From Roseobacter sp. CCS2 (lineage in GTDB: Bacteria; Pseudomonadota; Alphaproteobacteria; Rhodobacterales; Rhodobacteraceae), in assembly GCF_000169435.1 (NCBI RefSeq), contig NZ_AAYB01000001.1, positions 310,001 to 374,000 of the forward strand: a DNA stretch of 64,000 nucleotides. Direction: 5' to 3'. The notes under the pieces are model-generated. The model had not been told where the DNA came from and did not search any database. It saw nothing but the letters and a program-made list of their open reading frames with translations. Of this stretch, positions 19,277-27,900 are shown one piece after another (the first letter of the stretch is position 1; each line of letters opens with the position of its first letter). The translations under genes were made by a program, and so were the position numbers.

Positions 19277-19302
19277 GTAAGATGGATCACGATCCACCTT
19301 AC
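19277..19302. repeat. 26-bp near-perfect palindrome, copy 1
   Basis: Arms GTAAGATGGATCA and CGATCCACCTTAC-type complement form an almost perfect 26-base palindrome (one non-Watson-Crick position in the outer arm and one at the centre). It sits between the convergent ends of rsgA and the phosphatase gene. A perfect relative is at 33900-33925. No T run follows on either strand. It is probably a dispersed palindromic unit, possibly acting as a transcription barrier for both genes. Confidence 0.75.
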
Positions 19303-19772
19303 CCCTGGCACGCCCAGCGCATCTGGTCATCTGTTTCGACTGCACAGGGCCGCACGGCACGCAGGCGCGCCAATGCCGCATCCGGCGCTTCTCCTGCTGC
19401 AACCATTACCCGCAGCACCATCATCCCAGACCTGCCGCAACCGCCAAAGCAATGCACCAGCACCCGGCCCTTCCGTTGCAAAACCGCAAGCACTTGGTCA
19501 CGCACATGCGGCCAGTCCCTATCGTCCGGCACACCAAAATCAGGCACTGGCAGATGCATCCAGTCTATCCCTGTGTTCCGCAAATCCAACCCAAAGGTCC
19601 CTGCCCCTTTCCGGTCCAACTCGGCCTGCGTCGTCATCGACAAAACAAGATCGGGACACCAGTCTAACAAATGCAGCCAGTCGGTATAGTAATGCCGCGT
19701 CCGCCCCGGCATCGGCGACAACGCCAGGTCCCCACCGCCAACAGGCAAACGATAAATTGCAAATTCAATCAT
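19299..19772 (-). CDS. Dual-specificity / tyrosine-type protein phosphatase
   Basis: 157 residues from ATG 19772-19770 (MIEFAIYRLPVGG), which has AGGGA about six bases upstream. The active-site loop VHCFGGCGRSG gives C108 as nucleophile and R114 for phosphate binding (C-x5-R), and an upstream aspartate in VPDFGVPDDRDW is the likely general acid. Such enzymes dephosphorylate phosphotyrosine/serine or phosphoinositide-like substrates; the substrate is unknown. Divergent from dnaX; the 3' end overlaps the palindromic repeat. Confidence 0.85.
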   Translation of the reverse strand: MIEFAIYRLPVGGGDLALSPMPGRTRHYYTDWLHLLDWCPDLVLSMTTQAELDRKGAGTFGLDLRNTGIDWMHLPVPDFGVPDDRDWPHVRDQVLAVLQRKGRVLVHCFGGCGRSGMMVLRVMVAAGEAPDAALARLRAVRPCAVETDDQMRWACQG

Positions 19773-19863
19773 GCTTTTCCCTGTTGCCCCAAGCATTGCA
19801 GTGGACCATTCACTATCACCTGCTTACTCTGACGTAACGCGCGAATCCAAATCCAAGGCCATT

Positions 19864-21609
19864 ATGACCGACCAGCCCCAATACCAAGTGCTTGCCCGCA
19901 AATACCGGCCTGAAACCTTTGCCGATATGGTCGGCCAAGACGCGATGGTCCGCACGCTGAAGAATGCGTTTGAGGCAGATCGTATCGCACAGGCGTTTAT
20001 CATGACCGGTATTCGTGGCACCGGGAAGACGACAACCGCACGGATCATCGCGAAGGGGATGAATTGTATCGGCCCCGATGGTACAGGCGGCCCGACGACA
20101 GAACCTTGTGGGCAATGCGAACATTGCGTGGCGATCATGGAAGGGCGCCATGTTGATGTGATGGAAATGGATGCCGCATCGCGCACCGGTGTGGGTGATA
20201 TCCGTGAAATTATCGACTCGGTCCATTACCGTGCGGCCTCGGCCCGGTTCAAGATCTACATCATCGACGAAGTGCACATGCTGTCGAAGAACGCTTTCAA
20301 CGCGTTGTTGAAGACGTTGGAAGAGCCGCCAGAGCATGTGAAATTCATTTTTGCGACGACCGAGATCAGGCAGGTGCCTGTTACGGTGCTTTCCCGTTGT
20401 CAGCGTTTTGACCTGCGTCGGATCGAACCGGAAACGCAGATCGCGCTGCTGCGCAAGATCGCAACGGCCGAGGGTGCGGAAATTACAGATGAGGCACTCG
20501 CCTTGATTACCCGCGCTGCCGAAGGTTCCGCGCGCGACGCGCAGTCCTTGCTGGACCAGGCCATCAGCCATGGCGCAGGTGAAACAACCGCCGATCAGGT
20601 CCGCGCGATGCTGGGTCTGGCCGACCGCGGCCGCGTGCTCGACCTGTTTGATATGATCCTGCGCGGCGAAGCTGCTGCGGCCCTAACCGAACTTTCGGGG
20701 CAATATGCCGATGGGGCAGACCCTATGGCCGTCCTGCGCGATCTGGCCGAGGTCTGCCATTGGATCAGTGTGATCAAGATTACGCCAGAAGCCGCCGAAG
20801 ACCCCACCATCAGCCCCGATGAACGCACACGCGGGCAAGCGATGGCCACCGATCTGCCAATGCGTGTGATGTCGCGGATGTGGCAAATGTTGCTGAAGGC
20901 GCTGGAAGAGGTCGCACAAGCGCCGAACGCCATGATGGCCGCCGAAATGGCTGTGATCCGCCTGACCCATGTGGCCGACCTGCCCAGCCCCGAAGAACTG
21001 GTGCGCAAGCTGCAAGATGCAACGCCACCGCAGGGTGGCCCTTCAGGCGGACGCCCCGCGCCGCAAGCGGGCACCACAACTGCGATAGGCAACACCCCCG
21101 CCCCCACACATCCCGGCCCCGGCGCACCATCGGCATCGGGCGCACAAACGGCGGTCGCGCTGCAAGCCGACGCGCTGCAACACTATGCCCGCTTCGAAGA
21201 TGTCGTTGAGCTGATCCGCACCCACCGCGATGTGAAACTACTGGTGGAGGTTGAAACCGGGCTCCGGCTTGTCAGCTATCAACCCGGCAGGATTGAAGTA
21301 AATCCAACGCCCGATGCCGCCCGCGATCTGGTTGGCCGCCTTGGTGCGCGGCTGCAAGCATGGACCGGTAACCGCTGGGCGATCAGCGTCGCCGAGGGCG
21401 GCGGCCCAACGATTGCCGAAACACGCGATGCGGCTGAAAATGCCTTGTTGCAAGAGGCGCAAGACCATCCGCTGGTCAAAGCCGTGATCGCTATCTTTCC
21501 AAAGGCCAAGATCACTGAAATCAGGACCGAAGCCGAAAAAGAACAGCACGCATTGGAAGATGCACTGCCTGAAGTGGACGATGAATGGGACCCGTTCGAC
21601 GAGGACTAA
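19864..21609 (+). CDS. dnaX: DNA polymerase III subunits tau/gamma
   Basis: 581 residues from ATG 19864 (MTDQPQYQVLARKYRPETF); AAGG lies seven bases upstream, and the frame open to 19771 overlaps the divergent phosphatase start. The clamp-loader AAA+ ATPase shows Walker A GIRGTGKTT, the zinc site CGQCEHC, Walker B IYIIDEVHML and the SRC motif (LSRCQRFDL). A Pro/Gly-rich linker (about 395-435) leads to the tau C-terminal domain. I see no A-rich frameshift site as in E. coli, so gamma may not be made by frameshifting. First gene of the dnaX-ybaB-recR operon. Confidence 0.97.
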   Translation: MTDQPQYQVLARKYRPETFADMVGQDAMVRTLKNAFEADRIAQAFIMTGIRGTGKTTTARIIAKGMNCIGPDGTGGPTTEPCGQCEHCVAIMEGRHVDVMEMDAASRTGVGDIREIIDSVHYRAASARFKIYIIDEVHMLSKNAFNALLKTLEEPPEHVKFIFATTEIRQVPVTVLSRCQRFDLRRIEPETQIALLRKIATAEGAEITDEALALITRAAEGSARDAQSLLDQAISHGAGETTADQVRAMLGLADRGRVLDLFDMILRGEAAAALTELSGQYADGADPMAVLRDLAEVCHWISVIKITPEAAEDPTISPDERTRGQAMATDLPMRVMSRMWQMLLKALEEVAQAPNAMMAAEMAVIRLTHVADLPSPEELVRKLQDATPPQGGPSGGRPAPQAGTTTAIGNTPAPTHPGPGAPSASGAQTAVALQADALQHYARFEDVVELIRTHRDVKLLVEVETGLRLVSYQPGRIEVNPTPDAARDLVGRLGARLQAWTGNRWAISVAEGGGPTIAETRDAAENALLQEAQDHPLVKAVIAIFPKAKITEIRTEAEKEQHALEDALPEVDDEWDPFDED

Positions 21610-21998
21610 TTGGCGGGGCGCTTGTTCTGGGCCCGGTGCCCGCTTGGGCAGAGGTCTGCGACAAGATGCGACCAAACTGGGACGGCGCGCCCGTCACTGC
21701 ATTTGGTGAGTTTCTTTACCTTCTACAAACGCCTGTAGTTCTGCTTTTGATCATCGCCACCGCGCTTGCGGTTCGTTTCCGCAGCGAATGGGGCGGATTG
21801 GTTGTTGTTGTTGGATGGAGCCTATCGACATTTTTGGTAACCGGATGGGGCGCAGATGGTGACTTGCAGGCACTTGCCATGACCGAAGGATGCGTTGGCA
21901 ATTCCACGATGTTCATCATCGCCGCTGCACTGGTGTGTGTCGGTGTAGTGCTTTACACTGCACCGTTGAAACGGGACAAGAAATCAGGAGATCAATAA
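21585..21998 (+). CDS. Small exported or membrane protein inserted in the dnaX-ybaB operon
   Basis: 137 residues. The ATG at 21585 lies inside the last 25 bases of dnaX in another frame. The N-terminus (RRGLIGGALVLGPVPAWAE) is a signal-like segment; further hydrophobic segments are at about 44-63, 69-86 and 108-127. Four cysteines are present (including EVCDKM and TEGCVG). I do not recognise the family. It ends one base before the ybaB start, so it is translationally tied to the replication/repair operon, whose other members are soluble. Confidence 0.7.
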   Translation: MGPVRRGLIGGALVLGPVPAWAEVCDKMRPNWDGAPVTAFGEFLYLLQTPVVLLLIIATALAVRFRSEWGGLVVVVGWSLSTFLVTGWGADGDLQALAMTEGCVGNSTMFIIAAALVCVGVVLYTAPLKRDKKSGDQ

Positions 21999-21999
21999 T

Positions 22000-22344
22000 A
22001 TGCTCAAAGGACTTGGCGGCCTTGGCGATATGGCCAAGATGATGAAGCAGGCGCAGGAAATGCAGGGCAAGATGGCCCAGATACAAGAAGACCTTGAAAA
22101 TATGATGGTCGAAGGCGTCAGCGGCGCAGGTCTGGTCAAAGCGACAGCAACCGCCAAGGGCGAATTAAAGGGGCTTGATATTGATCCATCCATCTTCAAT
22201 GGCGACGATAAAGAGGTGGTTGAAGACCTGATCCTTGCTGCAATCAAGGACGCGCAAAGCAAAGCAACAGAGCGCGCCCAAGAAGAGATGGGTAAAATGA
22301 CCGAAGGCCTTGGCCTGCCGCCCGGTATGAACCTGCCTTTCTAA
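22000..22344 (+). CDS. YbaB/EbfC family nucleoid-associated protein
   Basis: 114 residues. The N-terminal helix is methionine- and lysine-rich (MAKMMKQAQEMQGKMAQIQ), followed by the family beta sheet (VSGAGLVKATATAKGELKG) and DKEVVEDLILAAIKDAQSKA. YbaB proteins are DNA-binding dimers of pincer shape. The gene sits between dnaX and recR, the widespread bacterial order, and ends in a Gly/Pro tail (LGLPPGMNLPF) typical of alphaproteobacteria. Confidence 0.95.
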   Translation: MLKGLGGLGDMAKMMKQAQEMQGKMAQIQEDLENMMVEGVSGAGLVKATATAKGELKGLDIDPSIFNGDDKEVVEDLILAAIKDAQSKATERAQEEMGKMTEGLGLPPGMNLPF

Positions 22345-22387
22345 AACGACAGCATCCTCGGCATTCGTGAACCGCAGAAAAGCGTAG

Positions 22388-22981
22388 ATGACAAACGGTA
22401 CAGAAGACCTCGACAATCTGATTGCACTGATGGCCAAATTGCCGGGGCTGGGCCCACGCTCGGCCCGGCGCGCGGTGCTGCATCTGATCAAGAAGCGGTC
22501 ACTGGTGCTTTTGCCGCTGGCCGATGCCATGCAGCGGGTTGGTGCCACGGTGCGCGAGTGCTTGAATTGCGGCAACGTCTGCACCACCGATATCTGCGAT
22601 ATATGCAGCACCGAGAAACGGGCAACAGGTCAGATCGCCGTGGTTGAGGACGTGGCCGACCTTTGGGCGATGGAACGCGCACAGGTTTTCAAGGGCCGCT
22701 ATCACGTGCTGGGCGGTACGCTGTCAGCACTGGATGCAATCGGACCTGATGAACTGCGCATTCCCAAGCTGATCGACCGGATCAAGGCCGAGAATGTAAC
22801 CGAAGTGATCCTTGCACTTGGTGCCACAATCGACGGGCAAACCACCGCCCATTACATCGCCGACCAATTACCCGGCATCACCGTGACCTCACTGGCGCAA
22901 GGTGTGCCTGTGGGCGGCGAATTGGACTATCTTGATGATGGCACGATCACGGCCGCGCTGAACGCCCGCAAGGCACTTTGA
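22388..22981 (+). CDS. recR: Recombination mediator RecR
   Basis: 197 residues. RecR works with RecO (and RecF) to load RecA on gapped DNA. Seen are the N-terminal HhH ([20 protein letters not shown]), the zinc finger [16 protein letters not shown], and the Toprim domain ([15 protein letters not shown]) with a C-terminal ATP-site region ([16 protein letters not shown]). It follows ybaB by 43 bases. Confidence 0.97.
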   Translation: MTNGTEDLDNLIALMAKLPGLGPRSARRAVLHLIKKRSLVLLPLADAMQRVGATVRECLNCGNVCTTDICDICSTEKRATGQIAVVEDVADLWAMERAQVFKGRYHVLGGTLSALDAIGPDELRIPKLIDRIKAENVTEVILALGATIDGQTTAHYIADQLPGITVTSLAQGVPVGGELDYLDDGTITAALNARKAL

Positions 22982-23078
22982 AAGCGTATGCCAGTGATCA
23001 ACATATTGCCACAACTTCGCACAGGCCTTGCCCCAATCGCGCATTACGCGGACACTGTAACGAGGGGTCTGGATTAAG

Positions 23079-24368
23079 ATGACAAACGATCGACGCCAAG
23101 AAGATTTCGCACAAAGACTAAGCCGTATTTCCAAAGAACGCGGCGGCGGAGTGGAACCGGACCAGACCGGACCGGCCCGCGATACGTCAGATTTTGAATA
23201 TAACGTACCACGCGAAGCACACCCGATCCGCAATGGCATCATTTGGGTGATTGTTTTGGCCGCCCTCGGCGCAGGCGGCTTTTATGGCTGGCAAGCCTTG
23301 CCACAAGACCTTAAGGCGATGATGACAGGTGGCGATGCTGACGCCACCGCGCTTGCCCCGGAAGACATCCTTGAAACTGAAACCATGTCCGATCAGGGAC
23401 CGATTTTCGCATCCCCTGCTGTCGCGCATGCGGGGACCGACCCCATCGCGTTGGCTGATGTTGTAACGCAAGTCAGCTTACCAACTGAAAACACCGCAGT
23501 TCGCGGCATCATCCCCATTATTCGCAACGCGCAATGCGTGCTCCGCAGCCCGGCGGCGGGTGAAAAAGTGATGGGTGTGCGTCTTGAAAACGCACTTTTG
23601 CCTGGTCCACTGCACGCTTTCTCTGACGCGCAAATGGTGGATCAACTGCTGCAAAATATCGAAGCTGTCGCACAAGATGGTGCTGATCCGCTGACTGACA
23701 TGAAACTCAGCGGCGAAAAGACGGTACTTGATTTGTTTGTTACAGATACATCGGCCCCACTTTACCTGGTGCTGCAAAACATGGGGCCCGGCATCGTCTG
23801 GAATTTGCACACGGTACCTGATGTGGCAATTGCCCATATCGCACTGATCGGGTCAGATTTCTCTGGTGTGGCGAACTTGCCCGTAAATGCGACGACCGAA
23901 GCGTTATTGGTCAGCGATTTTCTACCGCCACATCAATACGGAGCCGACGACGTGCCGCGCGATTGCATGATCCGGCCGTGGCGCACCCCGCAACCAGATT
24001 GGATTGGGTCGCTGAAATCCGAAGCGGGCAGCCTGCAATACCAAAACCAGATGTATTCATATGCAGGGGGCTATGCGGCCTATAACAGCTGGTATACCGA
24101 AACACTTGGGGTTGATGCCCGGGCGGATACTGTGACCGCACGCGATGCCGCCCATGTTCTGCTGGGACCTGTGCCACAGGCACCTTTCGCTTACAACTCA
24201 TTGGCGGGACAGGACATTCACATGGTGGCAACAGATCATTTGATGACCGGTGATTTTGACACACGCACAGCCGCCGTCGCGCAATTACAAGATACGCTGC
24301 TGCGCGCCGCCGTTGGTGGTGATATCGGCGCACTTGATCCACCAGCGATGGAAAGGAACAGCCAATGA
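23079..24368 (+). CDS. Hypothetical single-span membrane protein
   Basis: 429 residues. A charged cytoplasmic N-terminus (1-50) is followed by one transmembrane helix (about 52-70, NGIIWVIVLAALGAGGFYGW), giving a large presumably periplasmic domain with a few cysteines (CVLRSP, RDCMIRPW). I do not recognise the domain. The stop overlaps the next gene by four bases (ATGA at 24365), so the two products are probably made together and may interact in the periplasm. Confidence 0.7.
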   Translation: MTNDRRQEDFAQRLSRISKERGGGVEPDQTGPARDTSDFEYNVPREAHPIRNGIIWVIVLAALGAGGFYGWQALPQDLKAMMTGGDADATALAPEDILETETMSDQGPIFASPAVAHAGTDPIALADVVTQVSLPTENTAVRGIIPIIRNAQCVLRSPAAGEKVMGVRLENALLPGPLHAFSDAQMVDQLLQNIEAVAQDGADPLTDMKLSGEKTVLDLFVTDTSAPLYLVLQNMGPGIVWNLHTVPDVAIAHIALIGSDFSGVANLPVNATTEALLVSDFLPPHQYGADDVPRDCMIRPWRTPQPDWIGSLKSEAGSLQYQNQMYSYAGGYAAYNSWYTETLGVDARADTVTARDAAHVLLGPVPQAPFAYNSLAGQDIHMVATDHLMTGDFDTRTAAVAQLQDTLLRAAVGGDIGALDPPAMERNSQ

Positions 24369-25204
24369 AACGCGGTCGTTTTTCGTTTCTGCTTTTTCTT
24401 CTGATCCTCACCGGTCCCGTGATCGCGCTGAATTTTGGTGGCGCGAACCTCGTCGGCTGGATAAGCGAACGGGCCGGTGCGTTCACGCCACAAGCGCCCA
24501 TCGTCGCGCAAGAGGTCGCGCCTGAGGATATACCGCAAGATCCTTTTCAATGGCTCAACGACAGACCCGCGCTGCGTGACGTCTTCATCCCCAATGAATT
24601 GACTGCGGCGCGCTATGTAAGTGTCGAAAAGATTATGACGCCAGAGGCATTGCTGACGCCAGGTGAAACACTGCCCGACAATAGGTTGCTGGGGCTTTAC
24701 GCCGCCGCGCGCGCACCGGCCCAGTTGATGGGTTACTGTGCTGATGTTGTGGCAACGATTGGCGCTTCCTGCGATATCATCCATGCAGAGGCGCGCGAAA
24801 ATCGTGAGGGGAAGTGGGTGATGAATGGTCGCCTTGCCTATATCCCCGCCGCTGATCTTGGCACCCCGGAAAGCGTGGAAAACGGGCAACTGATCAGCAC
24901 GAAAGTGCTTTTGCCATTTGAAGGCGACCTGCGTCCGGCAAATGTGGTACAATCACGCATCAACATGTTGCGACAAGCGCAAGCAGCCTGTGATATGGTG
25001 CGCAATCAACTGGGCAACTGCGTGCTGACCCAGCTGACACTTGATGTTCACGAACTTTGGATCACCGACCTAGAACCGCTGCCTGCCGGCACAAACCCGC
25101 AGCGTGTCGAAGCCACGGCAGAGTTTACAGTCTATGCCGACCCGCTAGAGTTCGACCAGGCGGCGCTTGCGGATCTGGTCGCCAGCATTGTGAACCCGAC
25201 CTAG
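24365..25204 (+). CDS. Hypothetical exported protein coupled to the preceding gene
   Basis: 279 residues. The N-terminal hydrophobic segment (RFSFLLFLLILTGPVIALNF) is a signal sequence or anchor. The mature part contains cysteines at about 120, 133, 202 and 213 (YCADVV, SCDIIH, ACDMVR, NCVLTQ) that could form two disulfides. A C-terminal region with regular strands (VEATAEFTVYADPLEFDQ) is seen. No family recognised. Translationally coupled to the upstream membrane gene. Confidence 0.68.
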   Translation: MKRGRFSFLLFLLILTGPVIALNFGGANLVGWISERAGAFTPQAPIVAQEVAPEDIPQDPFQWLNDRPALRDVFIPNELTAARYVSVEKIMTPEALLTPGETLPDNRLLGLYAAARAPAQLMGYCADVVATIGASCDIIHAEARENREGKWVMNGRLAYIPAADLGTPESVENGQLISTKVLLPFEGDLRPANVVQSRINMLRQAQAACDMVRNQLGNCVLTQLTLDVHELWITDLEPLPAGTNPQRVEATAEFTVYADPLEFDQAALADLVASIVNPT

Positions 25205-25214
25205 ACTGGAAACT

Positions 25215-25838
25215 ATGATGGCTGACGCTTCGTTTTGGGACAAAGCCGCAAAAAAATATGCAGCGTCGCCTATCAAAGACACAGCGGCCTATGAAGACAC
25301 GCTGGATCGCGCACGACATTACCTGCAGCCCGCCGATCATGTGCTAGAAGTGGGATGCGGCACAGGCACAACAGCGCTGACCCTTTCGGCATCTGTTCGC
25401 CAGATCACGGCGACCGATGTGTCTGGCAAAATGCTTGAAATCGCCGAAGCAAAGCGTGCGGATCAAGGCCGCACGAACGTCAGCTTTCAGCGGTGTGAAA
25501 CTATTCAGCCGATGACCGACGCGCCCTTTGATGCAATCTGCGCGTTTAGCATTTTGCATCTGGTTGATGATCTGCACATCACGCTGTCGCATCTTTACAG
25601 TCAGCTAAAACCAGACGGATACGTTATATCCAAGACGACATGTCTGCGCGATATGAACATGTTCATCCCGCCTATGATCAAAATCATGAAGATGTTTGGG
25701 AAGGCGCCGGATGTCCTGCTTTTTGACGCGGCGGCGCTAGAGGCTGCATTCCGAAATGCAGGATTTGAAGTCGTTGAAACCGGCTACTTTGGCAAAAACA
25801 CAGCCGCACGCTTTGTTGTTGCACGCCGCCCCGTATAA
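25215..25838 (+). CDS. Class I SAM-dependent methyltransferase
   Basis: 207 residues with the SAM-binding motif LEVGCGTGTTAL (about 43-54), an acidic residue after strand 2 (ATDVSGKML) and the motif-IV region FDAICAFSILHLV. It resembles UbiE/COQ5-type small-molecule methyltransferases in length and motifs, but the substrate cannot be told. It starts 11 bases after the preceding gene; a second ATG three bases on is an alternative start. A bidirectional terminator follows. Confidence 0.85.
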   Translation: MMADASFWDKAAKKYAASPIKDTAAYEDTLDRARHYLQPADHVLEVGCGTGTTALTLSASVRQITATDVSGKMLEIAEAKRADQGRTNVSFQRCETIQPMTDAPFDAICAFSILHLVDDLHITLSHLYSQLKPDGYVISKTTCLRDMNMFIPPMIKIMKMFGKAPDVLLFDAAALEAAFRNAGFEVVETGYFGKNTAARFVVARRPV

Positions 25839-25845
25839 ACGCAAA

Positions 25846-25872
25846 GGGCGCCCGCAATGGGCGCCCAATTTT
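25846..25872. terminator. Bidirectional terminator hairpin
   Basis: GGGCGCCC (25846-25853) pairs with GGGCGCCC (25859-25866) over a five-base loop, preceded by AAA and followed by AATTTT. It lies between the convergent methyltransferase and trcR genes and can serve both. Confidence 0.85.
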
Positions 25873-25888
25873 CAGCACTGTAGCTGGT

Positions 25889-26647
25889 TTAGTCTTTGCT
25901 TTCATCATCATCGGGCAAGTTGAAGAAGCTGTCTGCATCGGCGACATCGCGGTTATCAGTTGCTTCTTCTTCGCCGTCTTCATCGCGCGGATCAGTCAGG
26001 CTAAACGTTTCAAGCCCGGCCATTGCACTTGGCATTTTTGGCTCGGCCGGCATCGACAATGACTGCTCTGTGCCAACCAGTTTGCGGCGCTCGTCATCAG
26101 ACATTGCAGCGCCTTCTTTCTCCTTCTTGGCGTTGGCCTTTTGCACAGCCGCGTCCAATTCAGACTGTTTGCACAGGCCCAAAGCGACCGGGTCAATCGG
26201 TTCGATATTGTTGATGTTCCAGTGCGTACGCTCGCGGATTGCTTGAATGGTTGGCTTAGTGGTGCCGACCAGTTTGGAAATCTGACCATCGGTCAGCTCT
26301 GGGTGGAACTTGACCAGCCAATAGATCGATGCCGGGCGGTCTTGACGCTTGGACAGCGGCGTATACCGCGGACCGCGGCGCTTTTCTTCACCGGTCGCAG
26401 CTGCATAGAATTTCAGTTTCAGCTTATGCGTCGGGTCAGCTTCGGCCTTGTCGATTTCTTCCTGCGTCAGCTGGTTATTCGCAATCGGGTCAAAACCTTT
26501 CACGCCAGTGGCCACATCGCCATCAGCAATGCCCTGCACCTCAAGCTCGTGAAAGCCGCAAAAATCGGCAATCTGCTTGAACGTCAGTGTTGTATTGTCG
26601 CAAAGCCAGACAGCGGTTGCTTTGGCCATAATCGGTTTATCGGACAT
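25889..26647 (-). CDS. trcR: Cell-cycle transcriptional regulator TrcR (DUF1013)
   Basis: 252 residues that match the DUF1013 family throughout: the helix-turn-helix-like opening (ATAVWLCDNTTLTFKQIADF), then ATGVKGFDPIANNQLT, then a second recognition helix (PELTDGQISKLVGTTKPTIQ). The C-terminus is acidic (DEDGEEEATD, DDDESKD). DUF1013 proteins are conserved in alphaproteobacteria; the Caulobacter member TrcR associates with RNA polymerase and promotes cell-cycle transcription. The function here is inferred from that family. Divergent from the RNase T2 gene. Confidence 0.88.
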   Translation of the reverse strand: MSDKPIMAKATAVWLCDNTTLTFKQIADFCGFHELEVQGIADGDVATGVKGFDPIANNQLTQEEIDKAEADPTHKLKLKFYAAATGEEKRRGPRYTPLSKRQDRPASIYWLVKFHPELTDGQISKLVGTTKPTIQAIRERTHWNINNIEPIDPVALGLCKQSELDAAVQKANAKKEKEGAAMSDDERRKLVGTEQSLSMPAEPKMPSAMAGLETFSLTDPRDEDGEEEATDNRDVADADSFFNLPDDDESKD

Positions 26648-26785
26648 CTTTCATCTCCATCATATCAGCAGACAAGCCTTTCCCGCGCCCTTAAGTTGGG
26701 CAGACTGTGTTAACAGCCGGGTTCGCATTGTCGGGGAACTTGCGGTATATATATAGTGGCGCAGATGGAAATAGGAAAGATCAAA

Positions 26786-27415
26786 ATGCATCGTTTGTTT
26801 GCTCTGCTGTGCTTGGTGGCGACACCACTTTCCGCACAAGACCGCGCAGGGGACTTTGACTATTATGTCATGTCATTGTCTTGGTCCGCGAACTGGTGCG
26901 CGCTGGAAGGCGACGCGCGCAATTCGCCACAATGTGATGCGACGGCGAATTTCGGTTGGATTTTACATGGGCTTTGGCCGCAATATGAACGCGGCTATCC
27001 GGCCAATTGTGCGACCAGCGCACGCCCGCCCAGCCGCAGCGATACGTCTGCAATGGCTGATATCATGGGCACATCAGGGCTGGCTTGGCACCAGTGGCGC
27101 AAACATGGTGTGTGTTCTGGGCTATCATCGGACGACTATTATGCGCTTTCGCGCGAAGCCTATGCGCGCATCACCCGGCCCGAAGTGTTTCGCGACCTGA
27201 CCCGCGAGGTCACGTTGCCAGCTTCGCTGATTGAAGAGGCATTCTTGCAGGACAACCCTGATTTAGAGGCTGACCAGATTACCATCACCTGCAAATCTGG
27301 CTATATTCAAGAGGCACGTATCTGCATGACCCGCGGTCTTGAATTTCGCGACTGTGGGCAGGATGTGATCCGTGACTGCACCATGACAAGCGCGCAATTC
27401 GACCCGATGCGATAG
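26786..27415 (+). CDS. Secreted ribonuclease T2 family protein
   Basis: 209 residues from ATG 26786, with AGGAAA seven bases upstream. The signal peptide (MHRLFALLCLVATPLSAQ) directs it to the periplasm or outside. Both catalytic segments are present: CAS I as ILHGLWPQ and CAS II as WHQWRKHGVC, supplying the two histidines and the lysine. Several cysteines would form the family disulfides. It cleaves single-stranded RNA via 2',3'-cyclic phosphates. It is divergent from trcR and followed by a hairpin. Confidence 0.93.
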   Translation: MHRLFALLCLVATPLSAQDRAGDFDYYVMSLSWSANWCALEGDARNSPQCDATANFGWILHGLWPQYERGYPANCATSARPPSRSDTSAMADIMGTSGLAWHQWRKHGVCSGLSSDDYYALSREAYARITRPEVFRDLTREVTLPASLIEEAFLQDNPDLEADQITITCKSGYIQEARICMTRGLEFRDCGQDVIRDCTMTSAQFDPMR

Positions 27416-27429
27416 GACAAAAAACGACA

Positions 27430-27453
27430 AAGGCACCGGAAAACCGATGCCTT
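27430..27453. terminator. Terminator-like hairpin after the RNase T2 gene
   Basis: AAGGCACCGG (27430-27439) pairs with CCGATGCCTT (27444-27453) with one mismatch and an AAAA loop. No clear T run follows on the plus strand. It lies between convergent genes. Confidence 0.5.
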
Positions 27454-27487
27454 ATCAATTCAGTATAAATACCGCTTATGGCGATAA

Positions 27488-27793
27488 TTAGGAATTCGTT
27501 GGTTCCACTTCGGCTGGCATACGGCTGCCATCCTTGAGGACAATCTCACCGCGCGTATCCTGACATTTGGGCGTGCCATCACGGTTGATGCGTGGGGTCA
27601 TAAACCCTTCCAATCCATCATCAATATACCAGTGCTGGCAACCATCAGGATCAATCCAGACGTTCGCCAAACCGTCGCGCAGAAACCCGCCATCAACACC
27701 ACCATCAGTGACATCATTGTTGTCGCCTGTCCGTTCGCAGGCCACCAGCGCGCCCGCCGCGAGAACAATCAAAACACTTCGTGCAATTCCCAT
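27488..27793 (-). CDS. Small lipoprotein
   Basis: 101 residues from ATG 27793-27791 (MGIARSVLIVLAAGALVAC); a start four codons earlier at 27805 is possible. LVAC is a good lipobox, so the cysteine at 19 should be lipidated. The mature part has an aspartate/glycine-rich stretch (TGDNNDVTDGGVDGG), then WIDPDGCQHWYIDDGLEG with two tryptophans and paired cysteines (CQHW, KCQD). I recognise no family. Convergent with the RNase T2 gene and separated from the next upstream gene by about 110 bases. Confidence 0.72.
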   Translation of the reverse strand: MGIARSVLIVLAAGALVACERTGDNNDVTDGGVDGGFLRDGLANVWIDPDGCQHWYIDDGLEGFMTPRINRDGTPKCQDTRGEIVLKDGSRMPAEVEPTNS

Positions 27794-27900
27794 CTTAGAT
27801 ACCATCCACTTTTGCGCGATTCGCGCGTTTTACCCAGTTAAAGCACCATATGTTGAGATTGCGTTTAGGTCTACCACCGCCAAAGGCCATATATTGCGAT

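Noticed and set aside
19864-21609. Programmed frameshift in dnaX for a gamma subunit
   Set aside because: No A-rich slippery heptamer in the right phase was seen in the linker region.
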